This document shows, one piece after another, positions 17,463 to 28,811 of a stretch of 54,187 nt of DNA. Both the position numbers and the translations under genes were made by a program. Origin of the DNA: Symbiodinium natans (taxonomy: Eukaryota > Sar > Dinophyceae > Suessiales > Symbiodiniaceae); assembly GCA_905221605.1 (NCBI GenBank), contig CAJNDS010002827.1, forward strand, positions 213,235 through 267,421. The letters are read 5' to 3'. The notes beneath the pieces are model-generated. The model was given only the letters and a program-made list of their open reading frames with translations, was not told the origin of the DNA and searched no databases. Every line of letters starts with the position of its first letter. Position 1 is the first letter of the stretch.

Positions 17463-19900
17463 TCTTTGTGGCTCGGTCATGCCGGCCGCTTGACGAAAGC
17501 AAGCTCGCGGACGGAAGACGCAGCGATGCCCGTCAACCGACCCAGCTTCCCGACGCTGGGTACTCCCAAACGCAGCACTAGTCAGTGGGCCAACCCGTGC
17601 CTCCGCTGCACACTCGCTCACCATCAAGGTACTACTCCGCCGCCAGCTCAGGCGGCGCAAAATCGCCCTGGCCCGGTGTACCCTGACCGCCACGCAGAGT
17701 TCCTGCAGGCTCGGCATGTGCGACCGCCTCGTCACAATCGAGAAATAGAAGCCTTTCCTGTCCCCTTTCTTGCAAGTGTTCGTGGCCCTCATGGCATCAC
17801 CGGCAAGGGGTGAGCTTTGAAAATGACGTATACATGTGTTTTTGGTTGTGTGGGCTCACCAAAACGCCAAGATGAACTTTTTCATCGTGATTGCCCATGG
17901 GCCTGCGCTTTTACATACCATATTTATATGTAAAATTCTTTCGCTTGGATGTGTTTGCGGATTTTGAATTTCTCATGGCCCTCTACATCCGTGATTAACC
18001 TTTCTTGTGCAAGTTTGGGTTGGGCTCTCGTGTGGTAGGGCGGTGGGGAGGTTTTTCTCAAAGGGCCCCTATGTCCTGTGCGAAACCGCCTATGGTCCGT
18101 GAGTTTATGCTGTGTGGGTAACCTGGCCCTCCATGAAAAAGCTGCCCGGGGACCCCCCCCTTCCCCCCCCCCCCCGCGTTTTGGGGGGGTAAGGAGGGAA
18201 AGAGGGGTGTGGTGGCACGGGTGGGCATGCGCGCCCCCTTCGTCGTGGGGAGTGCATGTTGCTACAGTGTCTGGGGGGTGTCTGACGGAGGTTCCAGGCT
18301 TGTGAGCATTGGTGCCGCATGGTAAACATGGGAAGGGTGGATATCGGTGAACCAAGAACGGGCAGTTTTGTGTGTAGCTGTGCCGGTGCATCATGTCCTT
18401 TGCACGTGGCGTAGGCTGTGTCCCTGGCAGAAGCACACAACATGTGTTCACATGCTCTTGCTTGACATGTCTCCCGTGGGCCAGAAACTTTGCTTTTGTA
18501 CCGTGCAATTCACGGTTGATGTGCTGTGTTTGTCACTCGCATTGAAACCTGTCCCTCGTATGTGCACCTCATTGCATGGATGTGCAAGGATTCACATGTG
18601 CACCATTAGCACCGACCACCCCGTTGGCCTCATGCCCGCCGAACACTGCATTGGAAAAATGGTTCGGAGCGTGGTTGCAAGTGTCAAATCGTTGAAGCGG
18701 GACGGCATGCAAACGAGGCATACTGTGATTGGTAAATTCGTGGTTTTTTGTTGGTTCCTGCAAGAATCTTTGATCACATTTTGTGTTTTTTTGGCATTGG
18801 TTTTGCAATTTTGCAATTTTGTGTTGTTCTTGCTTGAAGTAAGTGAGTACACTGTGTGTGTATGTGTGAGCTCTCGATCTCTGAGCTTGTGCCCGGCTAA
18901 GCTCTGTAACAACCTCAAAAACATTGAATTGAGGGGGGTGGACCATATATGTGTGTATCTAGAATCTATATAGATAAATTCGCTCTGCTGCCATGTTGGC
19001 GGAAGCTTTGAAGTTTTCATTGCCCACCTGCATTTTCGCAGACGACGCTGCTGTCAGGCGGAAAACCGATTGGATTGCACTTTTGAAGCTTTTGTGTTAC
19101 TTGCAAAGTGAGCATTCGTTGTCTGCTGTCAATCAAGCGATGCTGCATTTGACTTCTCTGTTGTCCTTTCTCGCGCTTGAATTTGTTTCTTCGCAGCGAC
19201 GACCCCACATACCGACGGAGTGCGCACACGCAGTTCCCATTTGTTCTTCAATGTGCTGCTTCAGCATCGTAAAGATAACGTACTCGCAGCAATTACAGAG
19301 CTCAAGACATTTATTCATTGCATCATGATGTGACCATGCGCTTCAAGCCATGTGTTTGTACGAGGTGGCTACACAAGGCAGACACGTAGACCATTGCCGC
19401 ACCGCCGCACCGTAGCTGTGTGGATGTGACTTCGGTTTCAAGTGTAACTCTGGAAGCATGGTGTATGCACTTATACCAAGTTTGTGCGGACGTTTGCGAC
19501 GCTTGTTTTTTCAGATTTCACTGCTAGGGCATGGGCTGGTTTGAGCCGAAACCATTGCCATGAGTTCCAAAAGATCGAAAAGAAGAAAAGAGGCCAAAAG
19601 CAAGGAGGTGGCTTGTTTCAATTGTAACTCTGAAATGACGGGATATGTGAGGTGGATTGCAGTCCTTCTTGTGTTTTTGGCGTGTCATCGACCTTGCATG
19701 TGAAAGGTAAAGAAAGACTTGACTCCCCAGTTTGTGAACTGTGACCTTGCGGACAACAAGTATTCTGGAATAATCCGGGAGGCGCCCGCTCACCAGATCA
19801 CAACTCGGTTACAACGTCAGTGAGACTTCTTCTTGATCAGGATCATTTGGGTTCTCAGTTCTTGGAGGGCCTCGCATCCACATACATTTGGCCGGCCACC
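17463..19900. other. No convincing gene
   Basis: Several frames of 100-200 codons are open on both strands, for example 17304-17792 and 17924-18508 on the - strand and 18347-18973 on the +. None shows a domain, sensible composition or splice logic. A poly-C/poly-G stretch at 18155-18190 is the only marked feature. Short exons could be missed. Confidence 0.4.
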
Positions 19901-19949
19901 GAGTGCATGTTTCATGCACAGGAGGCTCGCATTATTGTTGTTAAATGTG

Positions 19950-22900
19950 AGGTCAACCGGCACCAAGTATGAAGGGTGCTGTCCTCAGTTCCATGTGCGA
20001 GCTAGGAAAGGGCTGCTGCGGCATGTTAACAAAGATTTTCTTTGGAGGCCTTTCATTGCAAGCCAGATTGAGGGCCGCGGCAAGTGAGCCTGCGACAGTG
20101 TGATGCGCATGCGGGGATTGTGCCTGGCCGTGCGTCTCATGGCAGGTTTACTTGGCCAGATGGCTCCAAGTACGAGGACTGTGTCTATCAGGGATCGAAA
20201 TGTCGGCCACGATCGACGGCCACTGTCGTCCACGTTACTGCTGTTGTGCCATCAGCAGTGATTGCAGGGAGAACTTATGGCTGGACGAAGGAATGGCCAG
20301 AACTTCAGACACGCTGTATCACATTGTTTTGCACTGTCATGGATGCTGGCTCAGGTGATGGTGCCTACGAAGCTCTTGACGGTCCGCTGAGTTGTTTGTT
20401 CAGGGCTGTATGGCCGTGGCATGTCGACTTGGAAGGAAAGACTCGTTACGATGGCCAGTGGTTAGATGGAAAGCGGCATGGGTGACTGTCCTAGAAAAGC
20501 CGGACGAGCGCACAAAGGGTGTCAACCCGCATTCGGCATTCTTTCAGGCAAGGCAAGCTCACCTACAGTTCCGACACCACGTCGTACTACGATGGTGGAT
20601 GGCAGGCACGGTCTGTTGTGTGTGTGTGTGTGTGTGTGTGCGTGTGTGTTGTTTGTGTGTGTTTGTGTGTGGTGAAGCCGGTGTGATGAAGAACTGCATT
20701 GACAGCAAAGAGCGAAAGAGACTTGTGAACCTACGGGTTCATCCCAGTGCGTGCGTTGCGTTGCGTTGCGCTGCGCTGCGCTGCGCTGCGCTGCGCTGCG
20801 CTGCGCTGCTTTGCGCCGCTGGGTTGGGTTGGGCTGGGCCGGGCTGGGTTGGGTTGTGTGTGCTGTGTTAAGTGTTATGTGTTGTGTGTTGTGTGTTATA
20901 TATGTGTTATGTGTTAGGTGTTCTGTGTTCTGTGTTCTGTGTTCTGTGTTCTGTGTTCTGTGTTCTGTGTTCTGTGTTCTGTGTTATGTGTTATGTGTTA
21001 TGTGTTATGTGTTATGTGTTATGTGTTATGCGGTGTGTGGTGTGTGTTGTGTGCTGTGTGTTGTGTGTTGTGTGTGTGTGTGTGTTGTGTGCGTGTTTGG
21101 CGGGCGTGCGGTCCCTCCAAGCCCCAGAGCGAGACAGGCCGGCCAAAAGCATGGCCATGGCAAGCAGTCCTTGCCCAAGATTGTGCATTCTTTGTGTTAT
21201 GTCGTGTGTTGTCCTTCCTGGATGAAGTTCGGACTGGCTTGTGGATCTGAGGTTGTGGCCTAGCGGAAATTGCTACGAGGGTGAATGGAAGCATCACGTC
21301 TCAGCTTCTTATTCTTACTCTGTCAAGATGCTTTGGTTTTTAGGTTTTCAGAGTTTTGAGACAGCAAGGCTTGGGAAAATGAGCGGACAGGGCACCATGA
21401 TTTGGAGAAATGGAACCAGTCACTTGGAGGAAAGTAGCTCCCGCTTTGATGATAGGTTCGACAGGTGAAGACCAGCTGAGGTGCCGAAGTCTACACAGGT
21501 GAGTGGGTAGAATCTTGGACGAACTCAGTTCCTTTTCTATGCTCGTCCTTGTGCGCTCTCACATCCCAATGATCGTTAAGGACAATTGCCCGCATGGTCC
21601 GTTCCTTACTGCACGGACATGTCTTTGGACACCTGAAACGCAGCTTTTCTTTGACGAGCGAGCCAGGGGAAGGAACTCACACCTGGCTTACCATGGACCC
21701 CAGCACGGATGCTGCGACCACAGCACCTTGGCGTCAGCTAGTTCATGCAGCCAGGCAAGTCTTGACATTTCGGCGCCTTTGCTGAGGAAAGCTGGCTGAA
21801 TCGTCCGGCATCTCCACCTTCTGCACAGGCTCCCTTGCGGCTTCATATTTCATGCGTCGTCAAGACTTTCAGGCATGCCTTGTTGACTCTCATCCAAGGT
21901 CACGGGCTCACCTGGTATCAACTCGCAACAGGCCAGCAAAGTTTGCCTACAACTACAATGCTAATGTTGCCAGCACTGGCTCTTGTGCAGGAGCTCCGCC
22001 GACATGAAGCTCAAATCCATGCGACCCAGCAGTTTCCAACTTGCAAGAAGAACGGCTGTCTTTGATGGGGAAAGTGCTGTCGCTGCCAAGAATCGAGAAG
22101 CATAGATGAGATGCTCAAGTGCAACCTAGTTTGACGTCCTGTTCAGGCTCAACAATCGTTACACGGGCCAGTGGGTGTGGGGACGCCCATGTCTTAGATC
22201 TACTGACGTGTGCAGACGGTGGGCACACATGAGATGGTTTGGCCACAAGGACGTGAGGGCACTGGAACATTCTACTATGCCAACGGCGCATACTACCATG
22301 GCGAAATGCCGGCACGTTTGCTGAGCTCACATTGGCTGAGACATGTGGCAAGTGAATGCTCCCACATGAGTAAGCCACATGAGTAAGGAGTGGAAAAGCA
22401 ACGTCAAAGAGGGCCATGGCCGGCATACCTTCGACGACGGCAAAGTTTATGATGGGCTAGGGCCCTGTTATTGACAGCCGCGACGAGCTCGAGGAGTTGG
22501 CATGAGTCAGCATTAGCATTGGCAGGAAGTTTGAAGTAGATCGCATGGTGGACTACAGCTCTTGCCCCAGCTGCGTCGGAGCTCGCCTACGGCCATCTGC
22601 CTGATTTTCAGATTTGATTCAGCTTGATTCTCCTGCTTTCAGGCCGGCCTGAGCCTTCTTCGAAAGGTTTGGATGACAATCCCATTTGTGGACGCAGCCT
22701 CAGACACGAAGCGTGGACAATCTGATCATGCTAAGTTCTGGGTCGGAGCAGGCTGCACAGACATCTCCGACATGGAGGTTATCTTGAGGCTCGCTGGGTC
22801 CTGCGGTGCATGCTGCGGTGAATATTCGGTCCGCAGCACCCCCAAGGCCGTCAGACAAAGCCGGCTTCACGCAAACACCCGGATCTGGCTACAGCGACCC

Positions 22901-23500
22901 GACCAAGATTTTGCACGGGCCTTAGTGTGCATGAGTAGGCTGCTTCAAGTAAAAGTTGACGTAGAGACCTGTGCCAATGTGCAACACCCCGAGGAAGGGC
23001 ATCTACAATGTGCTGTTGAGGATTTCCGTCGAATGTCCGTGGCACACGTCACATTTGCATTTGTGTACCTCCCGTTGCAGGAACCTGGGAGACCTCAGGG
23101 AGGCCAGGCCACTGTCGCCACTGACTGAAGCTGTGACGCACGGTGAGGCGAGTGTGCGTTCAAGATTCCTGGCATCTCTTCAGGGGTATTCGCGGTCCCG
23201 ATCCGTGCAACCTCAGCTCGGTGAGGTTACACCCCCCATCTTCTGCAGTGTCGGAGATTGTGTGTCTGCCGAGCCACTCTACAAGTTGTCAACGGAGGAT
23301 CCGCATGTGATGACCCTCGTGCAGTTCTGGAGCCTGGCCCGGGATTCTGGCGTTCTCACGCTTGGGTCCCAGCAGGATTGAAAGGAAAGTGGCAGGAACG
23401 CACCCCGAAATTCTCCCTCTTGTAGCTCGAGGCCGCAGAGCTCCATCGCCCGCTTCGACCGTGCGATATTCTCTGGCCCTAGGCCGTAGAAATTTGTGTG
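19950..23500 (+). CDS. MORN-repeat protein gene, multi-exon (RSPH10B-like)
   Basis: MORN motifs (G-x-G-x-Y/F-x-W-x-x-G-x-x-Y-x-G-x-W) appear one after another on the + strand, in changing frames separated by introns: GTKYEG (~19965), HGRFTWPDGSKYE (20138-20176), GKTRYDGQWLDGKRHG (20439-20481), LTYSSDTTSYYDGGW (20558-20602), LWPSGNCYEGEW (21253-21288), GQGTMIWRNG (21384-21412), AEVYTGEWV (21483-21509), GEGTHTW (~21667), GHGLTWY (~21898), NNRYTGQWVWG (22150-22182), GTGTFYYANGAYYHGEM (22258-22308) and EGHGRHTFDDGKVYDG (22408-22456). The best-defined intron is 20482-20547 (GT-AG, 66 bp); it joins KRHG to QGKLTY in frame. A likely later exon (23081-23368) ends MTLVQFWSLARDSGVL, and another (from 23439) reads SSIARFDRAIFSGPR. 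These resemble the region after the MORN repeats in radial-spoke head protein RSPH10B. An apparent 4-base loss near 20430 may be a real lesion. Confidence 0.65.
20482..20547 (+). other. 66-bp GT-AG intron in the MORN gene
   Basis: Donor CATGG|GTGACT and acceptor TTTCAG|GCAAGG. Removal turns CGG CAT GG + G CAA GGC AAG into Arg-His-Gly-Gln-Gly-Lys. This restores the MORN phrase across the junction. Confidence 0.7.
20612..21230 (+). repeat. Intronic microsatellites of the MORN gene
   Basis: Four short arrays lie between two MORN exons: (TG)n at 20618-20672, a 5-bp GCGTT/GCGCT array at 20755-20820, a 5-bp GGGTT/GGGCT array at 20820-20858, and a 7-bp TGTGTTC/TGTGTTA array at 20865-21035 that grades into TGTG. 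Frames open through them are compositional. Confidence 0.8.
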
Positions 23501-26500
23501 CCACCCTCTTGCCTTGTATGGCCCTGAGCAGGCACCAAAGTGAAATGGCACCAGAAGATGAGCAGGCGGCATCGAGCCAGCTAGCAAAGAATGGCAGAGA
23601 GTTGCCAAACAAACTAGCACACTAGATTTTTCAGATTCTGCCATTCGACCTGTTGAATGCTCTTTGGACCTTGGCTCATGTCGTTGGCTCTCTCATGGTT
23701 GTCTCGCTTGCGTCGCATCTTGAAGAAGTTCATCGGTCCAAGGTGAGTCACTTTGAGAGTCGATTTTGTTATTTGTCTTGCGTTTGGTGTTGTTACTCCG
23801 GTTGCCATTCTTTAATGCTTTTCAAGGTATCCTCTTCCTTTCATTGTCATGATTTCCGCAGGTTGCTTGAACTCCATGTGTTCCGCGCGGATCTCTTGGT
23901 TTCTTAGATGTCCATCGTGTTTTGTGCTTAGATTGTGTCAGAATGTGAGCGTTTGAAAACTTTCCCTATGATTTTTTCATCTTCAGCAACTTCCCAGTTC
24001 AGGAACTTCAGAGTCTGGGGAAAAAGGAATGGCTCCATACAACAATGAAGAGTCTGCACCTGGCTAACATTTGAGCGGTGTCGGCTTGAACCGGCTTGGC
24101 CGTACGCAGTTCTGTGCCATGCGATCCCTGATGTCAGAGCTTTGGCCCCTTCTTCAGTCAGCTGTTTCGTGGAGACTCGCTTTGCTGGCATCGAGACAGA
24201 AGCCTTTCCAGCATTTTGTTTGCGGGTGCTCGAGGGCGGTCACACGTAGCAAGGGTAAACGCAGACTGCATGGCTCTCACCTCCCGCTTGATGATGGGAC
24301 CGTTTGGCAGGCAGCAGTTTGATGCCTCACACAGTTCATGAGATCCTACATACACTTCCCCATGATTCCTAAGCCTGGAAACCCGCGGCTATCCTCTCGA
24401 ACTCCACGTCTCTTAACCCGAACTTGAAGCCTGCAGTTACAACAGGGAACTTCATGCGTGCCTCAACAGAAAGTTCACTTGCCACGGTTTGGCCTTGGGC
24501 GCACGTTCCCGCCGATCCCTTCTGACAAAATTTCGTGGATGTGTCGGAATCTGTAGTGCCAAAGGCTGCAGGCAAGAAGGACATTTTTTCAGGGCCACAC
24601 GAAATTATCCAGGCAAATCTTTGGCCTGACCATGCCTGACCCCATGGACCATGTTGGCCCGTGAGGCTTCCATGGCTTCGACAAGTTTCGATGGAATTCG
24701 ATAGGCTCTGCGGTTTTTCGACGAAAACATCCTGCGCAGTGGCACCTAACAGCAACCTTATCATGCGTTGGACCACAGAGGGTGTTGGCTGCCTTGAAAC
24801 ACATGTTCTAGGCGTCGATGCATTCCGCAACCCCCCCGATTTGCTTCCCTGCCATTGCGGCTGGTGGTGCCCCCCGAAGAGTGCAAAGAAATTTTGCAAA
24901 CCCCGTACCCTCAATCGGAAAGCTGGCTGGAAGCATGCTGTTGAAAGAAAAACAATGGGGCCCACTTGTCTGAGTCTGTGAGGAGCTCGAAGACTTGTTT
25001 CCTCCATCGGACAAAATGGCTACGATCTCTTTGCCTAGGACGCTTGGACCTAGCCCGGTTTAGCATGGGGACAGTTGTGGGTTCCTGAAATGCCGTCAAT
25101 GTCAGGACAGGCTCGTCTTCCTCCTCGAAAACCGTGGAGGCATGCCGGCAAGTAGTGGTTGCTGAGCCTGGCTTGTAAACTTAACCGCTGACGCAACGCC
25201 GCCTCGGCAAGGGGACCGAGGCTAATGCAGGGTTTTACGGGCGGGGCTGAAAAGGGGGCGCCCGCAAGGCAAGACAGGGGAAGTTTGTAGCACCCAATGG
25301 GAAGGCTGGGGCTTGTGTCAGCGGGTCAGGGGGCGGGATCGGGGGGGTGGGAGACCAAGGTTCCCTAGACCTGGATCCAAATGCCTAAGGCCTCCGGCCT
25401 CGGTTCTTCAGACTTGAAATGCCGACTGCCTGACGGGCGCTTGTTGATGGAGGAGGGACTTGCCCTTCTGGAAGCTGCCTGACGGAGTATTCAAACAGCG
25501 ATTGAAAACCCTTCTGATGGTTTCTGAACATTCCGAACATTACATGTGCTTACCCATTCCGAGCCCATTCCCTATGTAGAGCTGTTGTCTCAGTGCTGGA
25601 GTCTTGTAAACCCCTGTCCTGGGTTCAATTGTGGGGGTTGTTTTGGTCGTTGTTTTCCGCTCTAGAGCTGGGGTTGCGGAGCGCGACTTGGGGGCGCGGC
25701 GCCGCAGTTCGGGAGCTGGGGATGGAGATTGGCTCGGGAGTGTGGGGCCTGCGGGCTGGGGTCTTTTGCGTTCATACTTCTTGGGGTCTTCTTCTGCAGT
25801 AACCTCTTTGTATCTTGCAATGCAGCACATACCATCTGAGAGCGCGAAGTACAAAATTGCAAGGGTGACAACATGACATGTTCAGCAATGCAGATTGCAA
25901 TAGCTGATTCACTTTGCATGGAACTTGTTCCCTCTGCAACACATCAGATTGACCAAGCAAAGACTGCAGCGAGCTCACGGGCTTGTGCAGAAACCCGAAA
26001 AGTTTTCAGGCGGGTTAAGTGGAGTCGATCTGTTCAATCGCCACCGATGACGAAAGGAGCATCATTGTAAATTTAATCGAAAGGTTGGCCTCGCCGGCAA
26101 TGGTTTAAGACCACAGTGAAACCCATGGTAGAGTGGTCGGTCGCGTGTGTTCTGTTCCACAAGCCCAATTGGCCCAATCGGCCCACGCCCATGCCTGAGA
26201 CAAGCGGAAGATTTTCTGGGCCCACTGCTCGTCAGGCTGATGATGAAAGTGCACGACAGGACGCGGGTACTTGCCAGTAGCTACTTGTAGTCATGTTTCA
26301 CTTTCGCTCTTGTCTTTGGCTGGCCATGAAGGAAAGCAAGGAGCAAGAGTTCTGGGACGAGGCTACTGAGGCTTCCGTGCGTTTCGGGTGTTGGGAGCCA
26401 CGCAGTTCATTTTCACAGCACTGCAAAACGGAATGGCAAGTTGGAACATTTATGATGTCGGAAGCCGGCCAGCTTGGAAGACTAGACTAGACCTAGCTGG

Positions 26501-27200
26501 TACTTAACTACGGGCCAGCTACACGGGCCTCGGGGAAGCCACCAGAAGTCAGAATGCTTCATCCAACCCGAAAGGCACTAGTTGTACAGGCTGCGTTCGG
26601 GCGCAAAGACCACACTGCAAGTGGCGGCTGTGTACCTGTCAGGCATTGTACGACCTCTTCGAAGCCGGAGGAGGACTTTTTTTCTGGGAAAAAGGTGGGT
26701 GCAACGTGGGTGCAACACCGTCGTGCTGACCTGTCAAGGAGCCTCAGGCAGCCAAGCCTTGGGAAAGAAGTTTCTCCGTTCCAGTGCTTCAGGCATGCGA
26801 CACTCGATGCGGATTGATTTAAGTTGTTTAGGTCGGAATTCGCAGTATTCTGACGGCCAGATGGGAACCTCGTGCACATACATGCGCCGGCTCGGCCGCT
26901 GCTGCCGGACGCCAAGGAAATCACCATTGAACCATGAACTGCCTGTCTCACCCCTCACAATTTCGCTTTGTTCGCTTTGTTCGAATTTGTCCGAGGTTTC
27001 GGCAGTTTCTGGAAAGCTGCTCGGCCCCCCCAGAACTGAGCGAACCTCCGCCCGGACTCCACATCTCTCGCTTTGCAGACTCAATGTAAGTTGAGACTCA
27101 GAGTTTCTCTCGCTTCAAAGCACAGAGTCTCACTCTCTCTGTCTTTCTCTGTCTCTAAGAAAGCTCTCTTCTTATCTCTTCTTAAAAGTCTAAAAGTCTC
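23500..27200 (+). other. Probable introns and minor exons of the MORN gene
   Basis: Only fragments can be supported. A frame at 23638-23740 (ILPFDLLNALWTLAHVV...HRSK) sits between TTTTTCAG and the donor AAG|GTGAGT, so it is a plausible exon. Pyrimidine-AG acceptors also occur at 23861 and 23988. On the - strand 25540-25854 is open with a Lys/Pro/Thr-rich sequence ending ALRQQLYIGNGLGMGKHM, which could be an exon of an opposing gene. The 24.4-25.0 kb frames conflict on the two strands and are not called. Confidence 0.35.
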
Positions 27201-27204
27201 TCTT

Positions 27205-27670
27205 TGCTTCTCCGTGTCTTTCTTGAAGGCTTCGTCCGGATGGCGCCCATGCGCTTTCCCAAGGAGCAGGGTTTGGAGCAGCAGGTCATGCGCCTCTTCA
27301 AGGAGCAGGCGAAGCTTGACCCTCACACTAAGTGTCACACAGAACAAAACCATACAAAACCCCTCTTCCGCTCTTTTCCTCTCTGCATCTCTCTCGAGGT
27401 GGCCCCGTGTCTCAAGACGGTCTCGGGCAGCAAGTCCGAAGGCGGAGGCTCCCCGCGTGTGTCTGCGCGCAGTCTGCGCACACCTCTGCACACGTCTCTG
27501 CACAGTGTGCGTAATGCCCAGGCTCACAGTGACACTTTTGTCCGAGGCCTCATCAGCATGCTTGCCAACTTCCGTCGTCCGGCAAGCTCTGCCTTCGGGC
27601 TGTTCACACAGCCAGAGGTGCGGGAGGTCGTGCACGAGGCACCCTTGGTCTCAGCTTGTAAAGGAAGTCT
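27205..27670 (+). CDS. Probable C-terminal exons of the MORN/RSPH10B-like gene
   Basis: An exon near 27229-27331, following the acceptor TTCTTGAAG, encodes GFVRMAPMRFPKEQGLEQQV and continues MRLFKEQAKLDPHT. In RSPH10B-type proteins the segment after the FW..A.DC and R.I motifs contains an FxExxVRxA phrase, and FLEGFVRMA fits this if the exon starts slightly earlier (VFLEGFVRMA, 27217). A second stretch, 27503-27675, after CTCTGCACAG, reads NAQAHSDTFVRGLISMLANF and onward. Assignment to the same gene as the MORN exons is inference from order and strand; about 3.5 kb of intron would lie between. Confidence 0.4.
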
Positions 27671-27679
27671 GAGATGATT

Positions 27680-28495
27680 GAGATGGCTGCTTTGCGGCAC
27701 GCTTGCGCAATCTTGTGCAATCTTGTGCAATCTTGCGCAGTTGGAGCCGGTGCTCTGGAAGATTTTCGTAGAGCTCTCCGGGGATGCAGGAGCCAATGAG
27801 GCGAGGATTTTTGCAGTAGGATGTTGCAGCAATGAGAGTGCAATGAGATCCATCGAGATCCCAGTCCAAACGTGGCTCCAGGCAGTCAAAAGCATCCGCG
27901 GTGGTGGGATCTTCTCTGGATCTGGTGGTCTCGGAGCAAATCCTTCAAACAGAAAGGTCTGCGCCTGAGCAACTCCTGGAGACATGTGGCAGTCCAGACT
28001 GTCTGATTTGGCCATTTGTGTTCCGGGCACCTGACAAGGGACGACAGGAAATGGGAGAATTGACCATTAATTGACGCGGGACGTGGGATGTGCACGTCGA
28101 GGTTCCAGGCTTGGGCTAGGTGCCCCCCACAGGCGCAGCTTCCCCAGCTGTTCCAACAACCTGCTGTCATGACACCATGGTGGGAGCTACGATGACTCTG
28201 GGGACCCTCATGGCTTCCTGCTTCCTTGTAGCTTGGGCGGATCTCGAAAATCCGAAGTCCCTGCAAGCATGAAAAGACCGGCTGCTTCCTTTCGAGGCTG
28301 CTTCGAAAAAGCAGGCAATGGCGAAATCCAGGAGATCCCCACAAAAGCTTGCGAGCAAAATGAGCTGGAACACACACGGAAGTCACAGACCATCCCGGAC
28401 CCCAAGCACGTGGAGGTGTGTTAACTGTGCGTATGGTGTGAACTCCCAATGCCTAACGGGCCTTGGAAGCGAAGGGTGCAGCTGTACAACGGGCT
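27680..28495. other. No gene seen
   Basis: A 10-bp repeat, CAATCTTGTG, runs three to four times at 27705-27742. Frames on the two strands conflict and show no domain. Confidence 0.4.
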
Positions 28496-28497
28496 GC

Positions 28498-28498
<1 letters not shown>

Positions 28499-28560
<62 letters not shown>

Positions 28561-28811
28561 TGTGTCTGTGTCTGTGTCTGTGTCTGTGTCTGTGTCTGTG
28601 TCTGTGTCTGTGTCTGTCTCGTCTCTGTCTCTGTCTCTGTCTCTGTCTCTGTCTCTGTCTCTGTCTCTGTCTCTGTCTCTGTCTCTGTCTCTGTCTCTGT
28701 CTCTGTCTCTGTCTCTGTCTCTGTCTCTGTCTCTGTCTCTGTCTGTGTCTGTCTGTCTGTCTGTGTCTGTCTGTCTGTCTGTCTCTGTGTGTGTGTGTGT
28801 GTGTGTGTGTG
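28499..28811. repeat. Compound (GT)n-(CTGTGT)n-(CTGTCT)n microsatellite
   Basis: Ordered blocks: GT dinucleotides (28499-28558), CTGTGT hexamers (28559-28616), CTGTCT hexamers (28617-28740), CTGT tetramers with CTGTGT (28741-28783), then GT again to 28811. It is outwardly symmetric, GT at both edges with the derived units inside. Confidence 0.95.

Noticed and set aside
17924-18508. 194-codon His/Pro/Thr-rich - strand protein
   Set aside because: The composition follows local C-rich sequence, and no domain or conserved motif is visible.
24369-25007. 212-codon - strand gene
   Set aside because: It conflicts with open + frames and shows no domain and no protein-like composition. It is within the probable + gene span.
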